64,000 nucleotides of DNA from positions 97,888-161,887 of the forward strand of contig NZ_JBKBQG010000003.1 in assembly GCF_046292825.1 (NCBI RefSeq), read 5' to 3'. A program made the position numbers and the translations under genes. The DNA comes from Salinarimonas sp046292825. Lineage in GTDB: Bacteria > Pseudomonadota > Alphaproteobacteria > Rhizobiales > Beijerinckiaceae. A model generated the notes under the pieces. The model was not told the DNA's origin. It was given only the letters and a program-made list of their open reading frames with translations, and searched no databases. Positions 42,892 through 50,851 of the stretch are shown piece by piece. The stretch's first letter is position 1, and each line of letters begins with the position of its first letter.

Positions 42892-42942
42892 AGCCGTCTC
42901 CCGACGCCCGTTCGCCGGACCCGCCGCATCCGCCCCGCCTCG

Positions 42943-43779
42943 TCACCGCCGGCCGGATGCGTCGCCGTCGCGCGCGTTTCCCGACGGGGCGTCGTCCTCG
43001 AAGTAGACCACGAGCCTCAGGTGGCGATCCGCGTCTGCGACCAGCATCTCGTGCGAGAACCGCAGCGGACGTCCGGCTCTCGTGACGAGGCTCGCGATGC
43101 CGCGCCTGGCGCGCTCCATGGAGGGCTTCGCCATCCAACGCCGGAAATCGGGAGAGAGCCGTTCCAGATCGGCGATCAAATCGAGCACCCCTTCATCCTC
43201 GGGAGCCGCCGCGAGGTCGTGGCGAAACTGCGCGAGCAGTCTCGGCGCGTCTTCCGACCAATCGGGGAGACGTCGGCGGAAATCCGCGTCGGCGAACACC
43301 ATGCGCAGCAGGTTGCGCTCGTACGGCTCGCGATCGGAGAACCCGAACAGCGCATCGGCGGCAGGGCTCCAGGCGAGGACATCCCAATACAGGTTCGTGA
43401 CGTAGGCCGGCCGCGCGAGATCGGCCAACAGCGCCTGCACCCGGAGAGAAACCGCCATCGGCCGCCGCGCCTCGGCAGGGGGCGGGCGGCGGTGGGCCAG
43501 GAGGAACAGACGCGTGCACTCGGCATCGCTCAGGGCGAGTGCCTTGGCCACGGACAGCAGAAACGCCTCGGATACGCGGATGTCGCGCCCCTGTTCGAAC
43601 CAGGTGTACCAGGTGAGCCCCACGCCCGCGAGCGCGGCGACCTCCTCGCGGCGAAGGCCCGGCGTCCGTCGTCGTCCGGTCGTCGCGAGCCCCACGTCTG
43701 CCGGCTTCAGGCGACGTCGATGATGGGTCAGGAACGCCGAGAGCTCGTCGCGTCTGCGGGCGAGCGTCCGTGCGGCCAT
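42943..43779 (-). CDS. XRE-HTH regulator with MmyB-like ligand-binding domain
   Basis: A 278-residue regulator. The N-terminal Cro/C1-type HTH reads RTPGLRREEVAALAGVGLTW, then YTWFEQGRDI. It is followed by a PAS-like MmyB domain (ALLADLARPAYVTNLYWDVL, FGFSDREPYERNLLRMVF, LVTRAGRPLRFSHEML). MmyB domains bind fatty acids in Streptomyces relatives. It is divergent from the MFS exporter with 86 bp between starts and a direct-repeat operator, and probably represses it. Confidence 0.92.
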   Translation of the reverse strand: MAARTLARRRDELSAFLTHHRRRLKPADVGLATTGRRRTPGLRREEVAALAGVGLTWYTWFEQGRDIRVSEAFLLSVAKALALSDAECTRLFLLAHRRPPPAEARRPMAVSLRVQALLADLARPAYVTNLYWDVLAWSPAADALFGFSDREPYERNLLRMVFADADFRRRLPDWSEDAPRLLAQFRHDLAAAPEDEGVLDLIADLERLSPDFRRWMAKPSMERARRGIASLVTRAGRPLRFSHEMLVADADRHLRLVVYFEDDAPSGNARDGDASGRR

Positions 43780-43790
43780 GGTGTCACTCC

Positions 43791-43825
43791 TTGTAACAGG
43801 ATAACTTCCTACATTGTAACAGGAT
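43791..43825. promoter_or_regulatory. Direct repeat TTGTAACAGGAT between regulator and MFS genes
   Basis: Two identical copies, 43791-43802 and 43814-43825, spaced 23 bp (about two helical turns) in the divergent promoter. TGTAAC half-sites repeated on one face fit a dimeric repressor, most likely the MmyB-type protein. Confidence 0.65.
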
Positions 43826-43865
43826 TGCGCCCATTCGACACTCCGCCTCCTAACTCGGAGGCATC

Positions 43866-45503
43866 ATGGGCGGACAGGACGACATCATCGACGGCCGCGA
43901 CGAGCGGGCAGCTTCGGACGAATCGCGGCGCAGCGGGCGTGCGGGTCCTCGCGAATGGGCGGGCTTGGCGCTTCTGGCACTGCCGACCGTTCTGCTGGGG
44001 CTCGACCTGACCGTCCTGCATCTCGCCCTGCCGGCGCTTGCGGCCGACCTGCGACCGACGAGCACGCAAGCGCTCTGGATCATGGATGCGTACGGATTCA
44101 TGGTCGCTGGCTTTCTCGTCACGATGGGGACCCTCGGAGACCGGATCGGGCGGCGCAAGCTCCTGATGATCGGCGCCGTCGCGTTCGCCGTCACGTCGGT
44201 CGCCGCGGCCTACGCCGTCAATTCGGAGATGCTGATCCTCGCGCGCGCAGCGCTCGGGGTCGCGGGCGCGACGCTGATGCCCTCGACGCTGGCGCTCATC
44301 GGCGTGCTGTTCACGAACCCGCGGGAGCGCGCGCTCGGCTTCGGCATCTGGGCGACGATGTTCGCCCTCGGCATGGCGCTCGGCCCGATCGTGGGCGGTC
44401 TCGTCCTCGAGCGTTTCTGGTGGGGAGCGGCGTTTCTCGTCGCGGTCCCGATCACCGGCCTCCTCCTCGTTCTCGGTCCCGTTCTCCTCCCGGAATACCG
44501 GGCGGCGCATGCGGGGCGCTTGGATCTCGTGAGCGTCGCCCTCTCCCTTCTCGCGATGCTTCCGGCCGTCTACGGCCTGAAGCGTCTCGGCAGCGACGGC
44601 GTGACGGCTCCGGCGATCGGCGCGGCCGCGGTCGGCGTCTTCTTCGCGATCCTGTTCGTGCGTCGGCAGCGTCGTCTCGCCGATCCGCTGCTCGACATGG
44701 CATTGTTCCGGGAGCGGGCGTTCGCCGCTGCTCTTGCGGTTCTCCTTTTCGGCCTCGTCGCCATCGGCGGAACCATGCTTCTCGTGACGCAGTACCTTCA
44801 ATTGGTGGTCGGACTGACGCCGATCGTCGCCGGCCTCTGGATGGGTCCGCCCGCGCTCGCGATGGTCCTCGCCGGCGTGACGGCTCCACTCCTTGCGAGG
44901 CGTATCCGACCCGGCACCGTCGTGTCCGGTGCGCTCGCGCTGTCCGTCGTCGGCTATCTCGTGCTCGCCCGTCCGGTCGCCGAACCTGCGTCGATCCTCG
45001 TCGGCTTCTCCTTCGCGTATCTGGGTCTCGGCGCGATCGCCGCGCTCGGAACCGAGCTCGTCGTGGGCTCGGCGCCCGCGGACAAGGCGGGATCGGCCTC
45101 GGCGATGTCCGAGACGGCGCAGGAACTCGGCGTCTCGCTCGGCATCGCGCTGCTCGGAAGCGTCGCGACGCGCGTCTATCGCAGCGCGATCTCGGACGAG
45201 GCGACCGCGGGGCTCACCGAGGGCCTCGCAAGCGCCGTCCATGACAGCCTCTGGTCGGCGATCTCGGTCGCCCCTCGCTTACCGGAGGGGGTGATCGCGG
45301 AGGCCCGAATCGCATTCGCGGACGGTTTCGCCAGCGCGGCCCTCCTCAGCGCGGCGGGCGTCGCGATCCTCGCGGCGCTGGCGGCCGTGGCGCTGCGACA
45401 CGTCGAGAGCCCGTCGAAGGCGGGAGAGCCGAAGGACGCGGGAGCCGCGTGTGCATCGCAATCGCCGGCCGGGACGCGAGCACCGGTTGACGGTGCCCAT
45501 TAA
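43866..45503 (+). CDS. MFS drug exporter (DHA2/SmvA-QacA type)
   Basis: A 545-residue inner-membrane proton antiporter with about 14 helices. Motif A is GDRIGRRKLLMIGA. The opening LPTVLLGLDLTVLHLALPAL and WIMDAYGFMVAGFLVTMG are typical of the SmvA/QacA group, which exports quaternary ammonium compounds and dyes. Long periplasmic loop before the last helix. Substrate not provable. The divergent MmyB-type gene is the likely regulator; an arsR-type gene starts 18 bp after its stop. Confidence 0.92.
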   Translation: MGGQDDIIDGRDERAASDESRRSGRAGPREWAGLALLALPTVLLGLDLTVLHLALPALAADLRPTSTQALWIMDAYGFMVAGFLVTMGTLGDRIGRRKLLMIGAVAFAVTSVAAAYAVNSEMLILARAALGVAGATLMPSTLALIGVLFTNPRERALGFGIWATMFALGMALGPIVGGLVLERFWWGAAFLVAVPITGLLLVLGPVLLPEYRAAHAGRLDLVSVALSLLAMLPAVYGLKRLGSDGVTAPAIGAAAVGVFFAILFVRRQRRLADPLLDMALFRERAFAAALAVLLFGLVAIGGTMLLVTQYLQLVVGLTPIVAGLWMGPPALAMVLAGVTAPLLARRIRPGTVVSGALALSVVGYLVLARPVAEPASILVGFSFAYLGLGAIAALGTELVVGSAPADKAGSASAMSETAQELGVSLGIALLGSVATRVYRSAISDEATAGLTEGLASAVHDSLWSAISVAPRLPEGVIAEARIAFADGFASAALLSAAGVAILAALAAVALRHVESPSKAGEPKDAGAACASQSPAGTRAPVDGAH

Positions 45504-45523
45504 TTCGACAATATTGGAAATAT
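45487..45523 (+). promoter_or_regulatory. arsR promoter with overlapping operator
   Basis: TTGACG (45487-45492), a 17-bp spacer, then AATATT (45510-45515). The palindrome ATATT-GGA-AATAT (45511-45523) covers the -10 element and the first bases of the arsR-type start codon, an arrangement that would let ArsR block its own transcription. Confidence 0.5.
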
Positions 45524-45842
45524 GGAAAAACGTGACGTCATCGCCGCCCTCGCCGCCCTCGCTCACGAGACCCGGCTCGACATCTATCGCTACCTCGTGG
45601 CCGCGGGGCCGGGCGGCGCTGCCGCGGGGAGCATCGGAACGGCGCTGGGCATTCCGGCTCCGACCCTGTCCTTCCACCTGAAGGAGCTCAGGAATGCCGG
45701 CCTCGTCACGCAGAGGCGGGTCGGTCGATCCCTCGAATACTCGGCGTGCTTCGCCTCGATGATCGATCTGATCGGCTACCTCACCCGGAATTGCTGCGCC
45801 GCCCCGCAGGCGGCCCGCCCCCCGCACGGCGACTGCGCGTGA
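45522..45842 (+). CDS. ArsR-family metalloregulator
   Basis: A 106-residue winged-helix repressor (VIAALAALAHETRLDIYRYL, GIPAPTLSFHLKELRNAGLV, RVGRSLEYSACF). Cysteines are placed in the C-terminal part (RNCCAAPQ, GDCA) like the type II ArsR sensors that bind As(III) with C-terminal Cys pairs. arsH follows 82 bp downstream. This placement and the family argue for arsenic control, although other thiophilic metals are possible. Confidence 0.9.
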   Translation: MEKRDVIAALAALAHETRLDIYRYLVAAGPGGAAAGSIGTALGIPAPTLSFHLKELRNAGLVTQRRVGRSLEYSACFASMIDLIGYLTRNCCAAPQAARPPHGDCA

Positions 45843-45924
45843 CGTCCGCGGCCTCCGGCGCCCGCGGAGCGCGCCGACGGCGCGCGCGAGCGATCGCACC
45901 CTCCACGAAAAGACGGTGATCCCC

Positions 45925-46653
45925 ATGACTGCAATCCCCCTCGGCGAAGACGTCCCGAACGTCGATCCGGCGAAGTTCAGGCCCGTCGACGCATCCGCGT
46001 TGACGACGTCCGACGCGCCTCTTCATCCGCCGCGAATCCTGCTTCTGCACGGGTCGCTTCGGGAGCGCTCCTATTCCCGCCTGGCGTCAGAGGAGGCGGC
46101 GCGGCTCTTGCGGCGCTTCGGGGCGGAGACCCGCGCGTTCGATCCCTCCGGCCTCCCGGTCCCGGACGCGGCGCCGGCGGACCACCCGAAGGTCGCGGAG
46201 CTGCGGTCCCTCGCCGATTGGGCGGAGGGCATGGTCTGGTGCTCGCCCGAGCGTCATGGCGCCATGACGGGCATCATGAAGACGCAGATCGATTGGCTGC
46301 CGCTGTCGCTCGGCGGCGTTCGCCCGACGCAAGGCAAGACGCTCGCTCTGATGCAGGTGAACGGAGGCTCGCAGAGCTTCAACACCGTCAATCAGATGCG
46401 CATCCTCGGTCGCTGGATGCGCATGATCACGATCCCGAACCAATCCTCGATTCCGAAAGCCTACCAGGAATTCGACGAGGCGGGTCGGATGCGCCCGTCG
46501 CCGCTCTACGATCGGATCGTCGACGTCATGGAAGAGCTCGTGCGCTTCACCTTTCTCACGCGCGGGCATTCCTCGCTCCTGTCCGACCGCTATTCGGAAC
46601 GGATCGAGTCTGTCGCCGAGGCGGCGCGCCGTGTGGCGCAGCCCTCGATCTGA
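45925..46653 (+). CDS. arsH: Arsenical resistance flavoprotein ArsH
   Basis: A 242-residue NADPH-dependent FMN reductase-fold protein. The FMN-phosphate loop is LLHGSLRERSYSR, with further family text WCSPERHGAMTGIMKTQIDW and VNGGSQSFNTVNQMRILGRW. ArsH oxidises trivalent organoarsenicals such as methylarsenite to the less toxic pentavalent form. It follows arsR, but arsB/acr3 and arsC are absent from the window, so this is a minimal organoarsenical module. GTG 45916 is an alternative start. Confidence 0.93.
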   Translation: MTAIPLGEDVPNVDPAKFRPVDASALTTSDAPLHPPRILLLHGSLRERSYSRLASEEAARLLRRFGAETRAFDPSGLPVPDAAPADHPKVAELRSLADWAEGMVWCSPERHGAMTGIMKTQIDWLPLSLGGVRPTQGKTLALMQVNGGSQSFNTVNQMRILGRWMRMITIPNQSSIPKAYQEFDEAGRMRPSPLYDRIVDVMEELVRFTFLTRGHSSLLSDRYSERIESVAEAARRVAQPSI

Positions 46654-46741
46654 TCACGGCGACCCGAGCCCTCGTGCGGCGGCCTGTCGGATGGGGCCCC
46701 TGGCTGCCGTCCTCGCCTCGACACGAGAGGAGGCCCTCGTC

Positions 46742-48052
46742 ATGGCTGGAGACGAACGCACGATCGAGGCCGGGGACGGACGGGTGTCGCGGCGCGACGC
46801 GATGGCGCTCGGCGCCGCGGCAATGGTCGCGAGCGGCGTCGGCCGCTCCGCACAGGCGAGGCAGTCCCGCCTCGGCGACCTGCGCGCGCAGCTCGACCGC
46901 GCGGTGGCGCGAGACGACGTGCCTGGCCTGGTTCCTGGCCTCGTTCCTGGCCTGGTGGCGGGAATCGAGCGTCGCGGCGAGGTCTGGACGCATGCCGCCG
47001 GCCTGCGCGATCGGGAGAGCGGCGCGCCGATGACCCGCGACACCGTGTTCGCGGTCGCCTCGATCGGCAAACCGCTCACGGCGGTCGCGGCGCTGATGCT
47101 CGTCGACGACGGGGTCGTTCGTCTCGACGAGCCCATCGACGAATGGCTCCCGGAACTCGCGGAGCGGCGCGTGCTGCGGCGTCCGGATGCCGATCTCGAC
47201 GACACCGTGCCGGCGGCGCGGCCGGTCACGCTGCGCGATCTCCTCACGATGCGCATGGGGCTCGGCCTCGTCGTCGCCGATCCCGCCGAGAGCCCGATCG
47301 CCGCGCGCATGCACGCGCTCGGCGTGGCGCCGGGGCCGCAGATCTTCGGCGGCGACGAACGGACCTTCCTCGACCGGCTCGGATCGCTGCCGCTCGTCCA
47401 CCATCCCGGCGAGCGATGGCTCTACCACACCGGCATCGACGTCGCCGGCATCCTCGTCGCGCGCGCGAGCGGCATCTCGCTCGCGCAGTTTCAGCGGGAG
47501 CGGATCTTCGAGCCGCTCGGCATGGGCGACACCGGCTTCGTCGCTCCCGCCGAACGGCTCGCGACAGCCTATCGACGTGATCCGGAAACCGGGGCGCTCG
47601 AGACCTGGAGCCCGGCTGGAGGCGCGTCGTTCGCGCAGCCGCCGCCCTTCGAGGCCGGCGGCAGCGGACACGTCTCCACGGTCGACGATTTCCTCGTCTT
47701 CGGCCGTTTCCTCCTCGATGGGGGCAGGCGCGCGGACGGGCGGCGCATGTTGTCCGCCGATCTCGTGGCCGAGATGCTGACGGACCAGATCTCGCCGAAG
47801 CAGAAGGCCGCCTCGCCCTGGTTTCCCGAAGATTTCTGGACGACGCATGGCTGGGGCCTCGGCGTCGCCGTCCGGACCGCCCCGGCGGACGCGCGCGGGC
47901 GGTTCGGTTGGTGGGGAGGGTTCGGCACCGCCTTCTGGTGCGATCCGGCGACCGACACCGTCGCGGCGCTCTTCACGCAGCGGATGATGGGCGGCCCCGA
48001 CGACACCGAGCTGGCGGACCGCTTCCTCGCAGCCGCCTTCGCGCCGGAGTGA
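46742..48052 (+). CDS. Tat-exported serine hydrolase of the beta-lactamase (class C/EstB-like) family
   Basis: A 436-residue penicillin-binding-protein-like hydrolase. A twin-arginine signal (VSRRDAMALGAAAMVASGVG) sends it to the periplasm. The SxxK motif is VASIGKPLTAV; the tyrosine motif is YHTG in WLYHTGIDVAG, more like esterases than AmpC's YxN. The third motif is FGWWGG. The N-terminal mature part holds a 12-bp minisatellite (GLVPGLVPGLV). An esterase or D-amino-peptidase is more likely than a true beta-lactamase. Confidence 0.88.
   Translation: MAGDERTIEAGDGRVSRRDAMALGAAAMVASGVGRSAQARQSRLGDLRAQLDRAVARDDVPGLVPGLVPGLVAGIERRGEVWTHAAGLRDRESGAPMTRDTVFAVASIGKPLTAVAALMLVDDGVVRLDEPIDEWLPELAERRVLRRPDADLDDTVPAARPVTLRDLLTMRMGLGLVVADPAESPIAARMHALGVAPGPQIFGGDERTFLDRLGSLPLVHHPGERWLYHTGIDVAGILVARASGISLAQFQRERIFEPLGMGDTGFVAPAERLATAYRRDPETGALETWSPAGGASFAQPPPFEAGGSGHVSTVDDFLVFGRFLLDGGRRADGRRMLSADLVAEMLTDQISPKQKAASPWFPEDFWTTHGWGLGVAVRTAPADARGRFGWWGGFGTAFWCDPATDTVAALFTQRMMGGPDDTELADRFLAAAFAPE
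46919..46957 (+). repeat. 12-bp minisatellite in the serine hydrolase gene
   Basis: About three copies of a 12-bp unit around GTTCCTGGCCTG encode PGLV repeats in the N-terminal region of the mature protein. The unit keeps frame, so copy-number changes would lengthen or shorten a surface loop without a frameshift. Confidence 0.7.
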
Positions 48053-48231
48053 GGATCGCGGCTCGACGCGGAGGCCGGCCGCCTCGCGTCGATCCACATC
48101 CGTCGCCCGAGCGCGTGAACGATTGCGGGATGGCGTGTGAAATAAATCGCCGACCTTCGAACCTGCCAGGCTTCGACGACGACGAAGGTGTGTCGGGTCG
48201 CCATGCCCAAGCCTTGTCGGAGGACAGCACC

Positions 48232-49539
48232 ATGAACCTGCGCAGCATCCGTCGCATCCGCCTCGCCCTGGTCGGCGGGATCGCCGTCGCCGCCGTCTTG
48301 CAGGCGCTCGCGCCCGCGCCGGCCGCGGCTCAAATCGCCGTGATGCACAAGATCACACCGCAGGTGACGCCGCAGGCCTTGCCGCAGGCGACGCCTCGGA
48401 TCGCACCGCCGGTCGCACCGCAGGTGTCGCCGCCGCGGGCGCCGATCGTGCGTCCGGATCTGCCGCGGGTGCGGATCGACGCCGATGTCGCCGAGCGGCT
48501 GCGCGATCGAACGCAGAGCGCCGGCGCCTCTGCGAGCGCGTCGGGATCGGAGGCCGTGGACGGAGCTGTCGCCCGCACCGAGTCGCGCCGCACGCGCAAC
48601 GGGTTCGCCGCCCTGCCGCCGCCCCGCCCACGCGATCTCGGAGCTTTCGCCGCGCAGATCGAGGAGGCGCAGGCCGCGCGCGATCTGCGCGAGACCGCCG
48701 CGGCGCTCGGCGGCCTCTCCGCCGATCTGGCGCGCGCCGATTTCGGAGGGCTCGGCGATCCGCTCGCCGGCACCCGCACCGACAACCGCGACGACGCGCG
48801 CCGCGCCCGCGTCGAGCGCAGCGCCGATGCTCTCCTCGGCCGCGGCCGCGAACCCGATCCCATGGGCAATCTCGGCCTGCCGCAGAATTCCCGCTCGCGT
48901 GCCGAAGCGCCGGGCCTGCGGCCGGACCCGACTTCCGTGTCTCCCGGCAACATCGCCGGCAACGATTTCGAGAGCACGACCTATCACTATGAAGGTACCA
49001 GCGTGACGCAGAAGACCGTCTTCGCGAATGGCGGCGTGCTGATAACGCACACGAAGTCCGATGATCATGGCAGTCACGTCAACGAGGTCAATTACGACGC
49101 CTCCGGCAACGTCGTCTACACCTACGACAGCATCCAAACCCCGAGCGGATTGCGGCGCGACATCATGGTTTTCGGTAACGGAGAGGGTTTCGTCCAGGAT
49201 TACGACCGCTCGGGGCGTATCGTTTCGGTTCGGCCTTGGCAGCCCGGCGACCTCGCGCGGCTCGAGACCGGCGACGAGATGCGCGGCGGCGGCTGGTGCC
49301 CGCCTTCCGGTTGGGGCTGCTCGGCGCCGAGCGCGAACAGCGACGCGCTGCTCGCCGGCAGCCGGCGCGAGCGTCCCGCCGGCGACGCCGACCCGGTCGG
49401 GCCCGCGCCTTCGCTCGCGGTCGATCGCGGCGGCCTCGTCGTCAATCCGGACCCGGAGCGGATGCAGGGAGGCGGCGGCTCGCGCGCGGCGCGCAGCTTC
49501 GACGGCGGCAAGCTCGTCAATCCCGGCGGCCCCCGATGA
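48232..49539 (+). CDS. Exported hypothetical protein of the sigma-factor locus
   Basis: A 435-residue protein with a Sec signal (RLALVGGIAVAAVLQALAPA PAAAQ, cleavage after AAAQ or AAA). A short Pro/Gln repeat (ITPQVTPQALPQATPRIAP) follows. The middle is helical (Ala/Arg/Asp-rich), and the C-terminal part has beta repeats (TTYHYEGTSVTQKTVF, NEVNYDASGNVVYTYD) like RHS/YD-type text, although too short to call. No domain recognised. GGAGG is 9 bp before ATG 48232. It lies upstream of the autotransporter-type protein in the same direction. Confidence 0.65.
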   Translation: MNLRSIRRIRLALVGGIAVAAVLQALAPAPAAAQIAVMHKITPQVTPQALPQATPRIAPPVAPQVSPPRAPIVRPDLPRVRIDADVAERLRDRTQSAGASASASGSEAVDGAVARTESRRTRNGFAALPPPRPRDLGAFAAQIEEAQAARDLRETAAALGGLSADLARADFGGLGDPLAGTRTDNRDDARRARVERSADALLGRGREPDPMGNLGLPQNSRSRAEAPGLRPDPTSVSPGNIAGNDFESTTYHYEGTSVTQKTVFANGGVLITHTKSDDHGSHVNEVNYDASGNVVYTYDSIQTPSGLRRDIMVFGNGEGFVQDYDRSGRIVSVRPWQPGDLARLETGDEMRGGGWCPPSGWGCSAPSANSDALLAGSRRERPAGDADPVGPAPSLAVDRGGLVVNPDPERMQGGGGSRAARSFDGGKLVNPGGPR

Positions 49540-49618
49540 AGGTGGCGCGCCGCTGCGCGGAACACTCGCGGAGCGGCGCGCGCTCTGGTATTCTCCAGCG
49601 ACCGAGGGGGGCAGCCGC

Positions 49619-50752
49619 ATGTCTTGGATACGCACCCGGGTGCAGGCGCCGCTCGCCTGCGGCATGATCGCGCTCGCCACGAGCCTAGCCACGGGCCTCG
49701 GTGCGCCTGCGGCGGCACAGCAACAACAACAACAGCAGCAGCAGCAGCAGGAACCGCAAGAACCCGAGCAGGCGCAAGTCCCGCCGTCGCCGGTGCTCGA
49801 CCCTGCCCGGCGCGCGGCGATCGCGCGTGTCGTCCACCGGACGCGGGTCGACGGCCTCGCCGCTCAGGTGCGCGATCTCGTGGGGCAGCGCCTCGGGCCG
49901 GGATACCTGCCGCCGCTCGCGTCGCTCGGAGACGACGGCCTGCCGCCCGCGCGCTACGCCACGCTCATGCCGCCGCCGAGCCCGCTCCGCAATGTCTGGC
50001 TCTCGACGAGTGTGACCGCGGCGGAGCGGCGCCATCCCGTCTTCGGATACGACGGTGGCCAGGTCGCCCTCACCGCCGGCATCGACACGATGCTCCAGGA
50101 ATACGGCTCGGGTCTCGTCGGGATCATCGGCCTGCACGAGGAGGCGCGCTACGACCTGCCGGCCGATGCGCGGCTGCGCACGCGCTCGACGGGCGGCGGG
50201 CTCTATGCCGGCTACGCGCTGACCGAGACGATCGTCGTCGATGCGATGGCGCTCTGGCAGGGCGGTCGCTCGCAGATCGCGCAAGGGGCCGCGGCAGGAC
50301 GCTTCACGACGAGCCGCCTTTCGCTCTCCGCCAATCTCACCGCCTATCTGCCGCTCGACGCCTTCCAGATCGCGCCGAGCATCGGCCTCTCCTACGTGGA
50401 CGATCGCCAGGGCGGCTACGTGGACAGTCTCGGCGCCGTCTCGCCGGCGCAGCGGATCGCCACGACGACCATGCGCGCAGGGGTGGAACTCTCGCGCGGA
50501 TTCACGAGCGCGGGAGGCGCGACCCTCACGCCCTTCGCCTCGATCGGCGCCACCTACGACATCGCACGCCGACAAAGCCCCACATCCGCGCCGGTCGATC
50601 CCCGCGCGCGCGGGGATCTCGCCGTCGGCGCCGGCTTGCGCGCGGACGCCGCCAATGGCGCCAGGCTGTCGCTGCGCGTGGACGTCTCGGGCCTCGCCGA
50701 TCGGCGAGGGCGGACGGTCACCGCGGCAGGGCAGGTCGGCTTTTCTTTCTAG
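49619..50752 (+). CDS. Autotransporter-type beta-barrel outer-membrane protein with polyglutamine tract
   Basis: A 377-residue protein with a signal peptide (GMIALATSLATGLGAPAAAQ), directly followed by 11 consecutive glutamines and a Glu/Pro/Gln stretch. The remainder reads as amphipathic beta-strands (GGGLYAGYALTETIVVDAMA, LTPFASIGATYDI) and ends VGFSF, the terminal-aromatic signal for outer-membrane insertion, like the autotransporter beta-domain. There is no long passenger. It may be a porin-like or anchor protein. ATG 49619 is favoured by the signal peptide; the ribosome site is GAGGGGGG. Confidence 0.78.
   Translation: MSWIRTRVQAPLACGMIALATSLATGLGAPAAAQQQQQQQQQQQEPQEPEQAQVPPSPVLDPARRAAIARVVHRTRVDGLAAQVRDLVGQRLGPGYLPPLASLGDDGLPPARYATLMPPPSPLRNVWLSTSVTAAERRHPVFGYDGGQVALTAGIDTMLQEYGSGLVGIIGLHEEARYDLPADARLRTRSTGGGLYAGYALTETIVVDAMALWQGGRSQIAQGAAAGRFTTSRLSLSANLTAYLPLDAFQIAPSIGLSYVDDRQGGYVDSLGAVSPAQRIATTTMRAGVELSRGFTSAGGATLTPFASIGATYDIARRQSPTSAPVDPRARGDLAVGAGLRADAANGARLSLRVDVSGLADRRGRTVTAAGQVGFSF
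49717..49752 (+). repeat. CAA/CAG triplet tract encoding polyglutamine
   Basis: A run of CAR codons (CAACAACAA..., then CAGCAGCAG...) encodes 11 glutamines directly after the signal peptidase site of the barrel protein. The change from CAA to CAG blocks suggests local slippage expansion. Length may vary between strains without loss of frame. Confidence 0.8.
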
Positions 50753-50851
50753 TTCCTCCGCTGCCGTCATCCTGCGCATCACCGCTTGCGACGGAATGTC
50801 GGCGACGCTTGGGAGAGCGGCCGACGGCGCGGCCACGACCCGGCCTCGAGC

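Noticed and set aside
46742..48052. Calling the serine hydrolase a class C beta-lactamase
   Set aside because: SxxK is present but the YxN and KTG motifs are not typical (YHTG, WWGG), so only the family is claimed.
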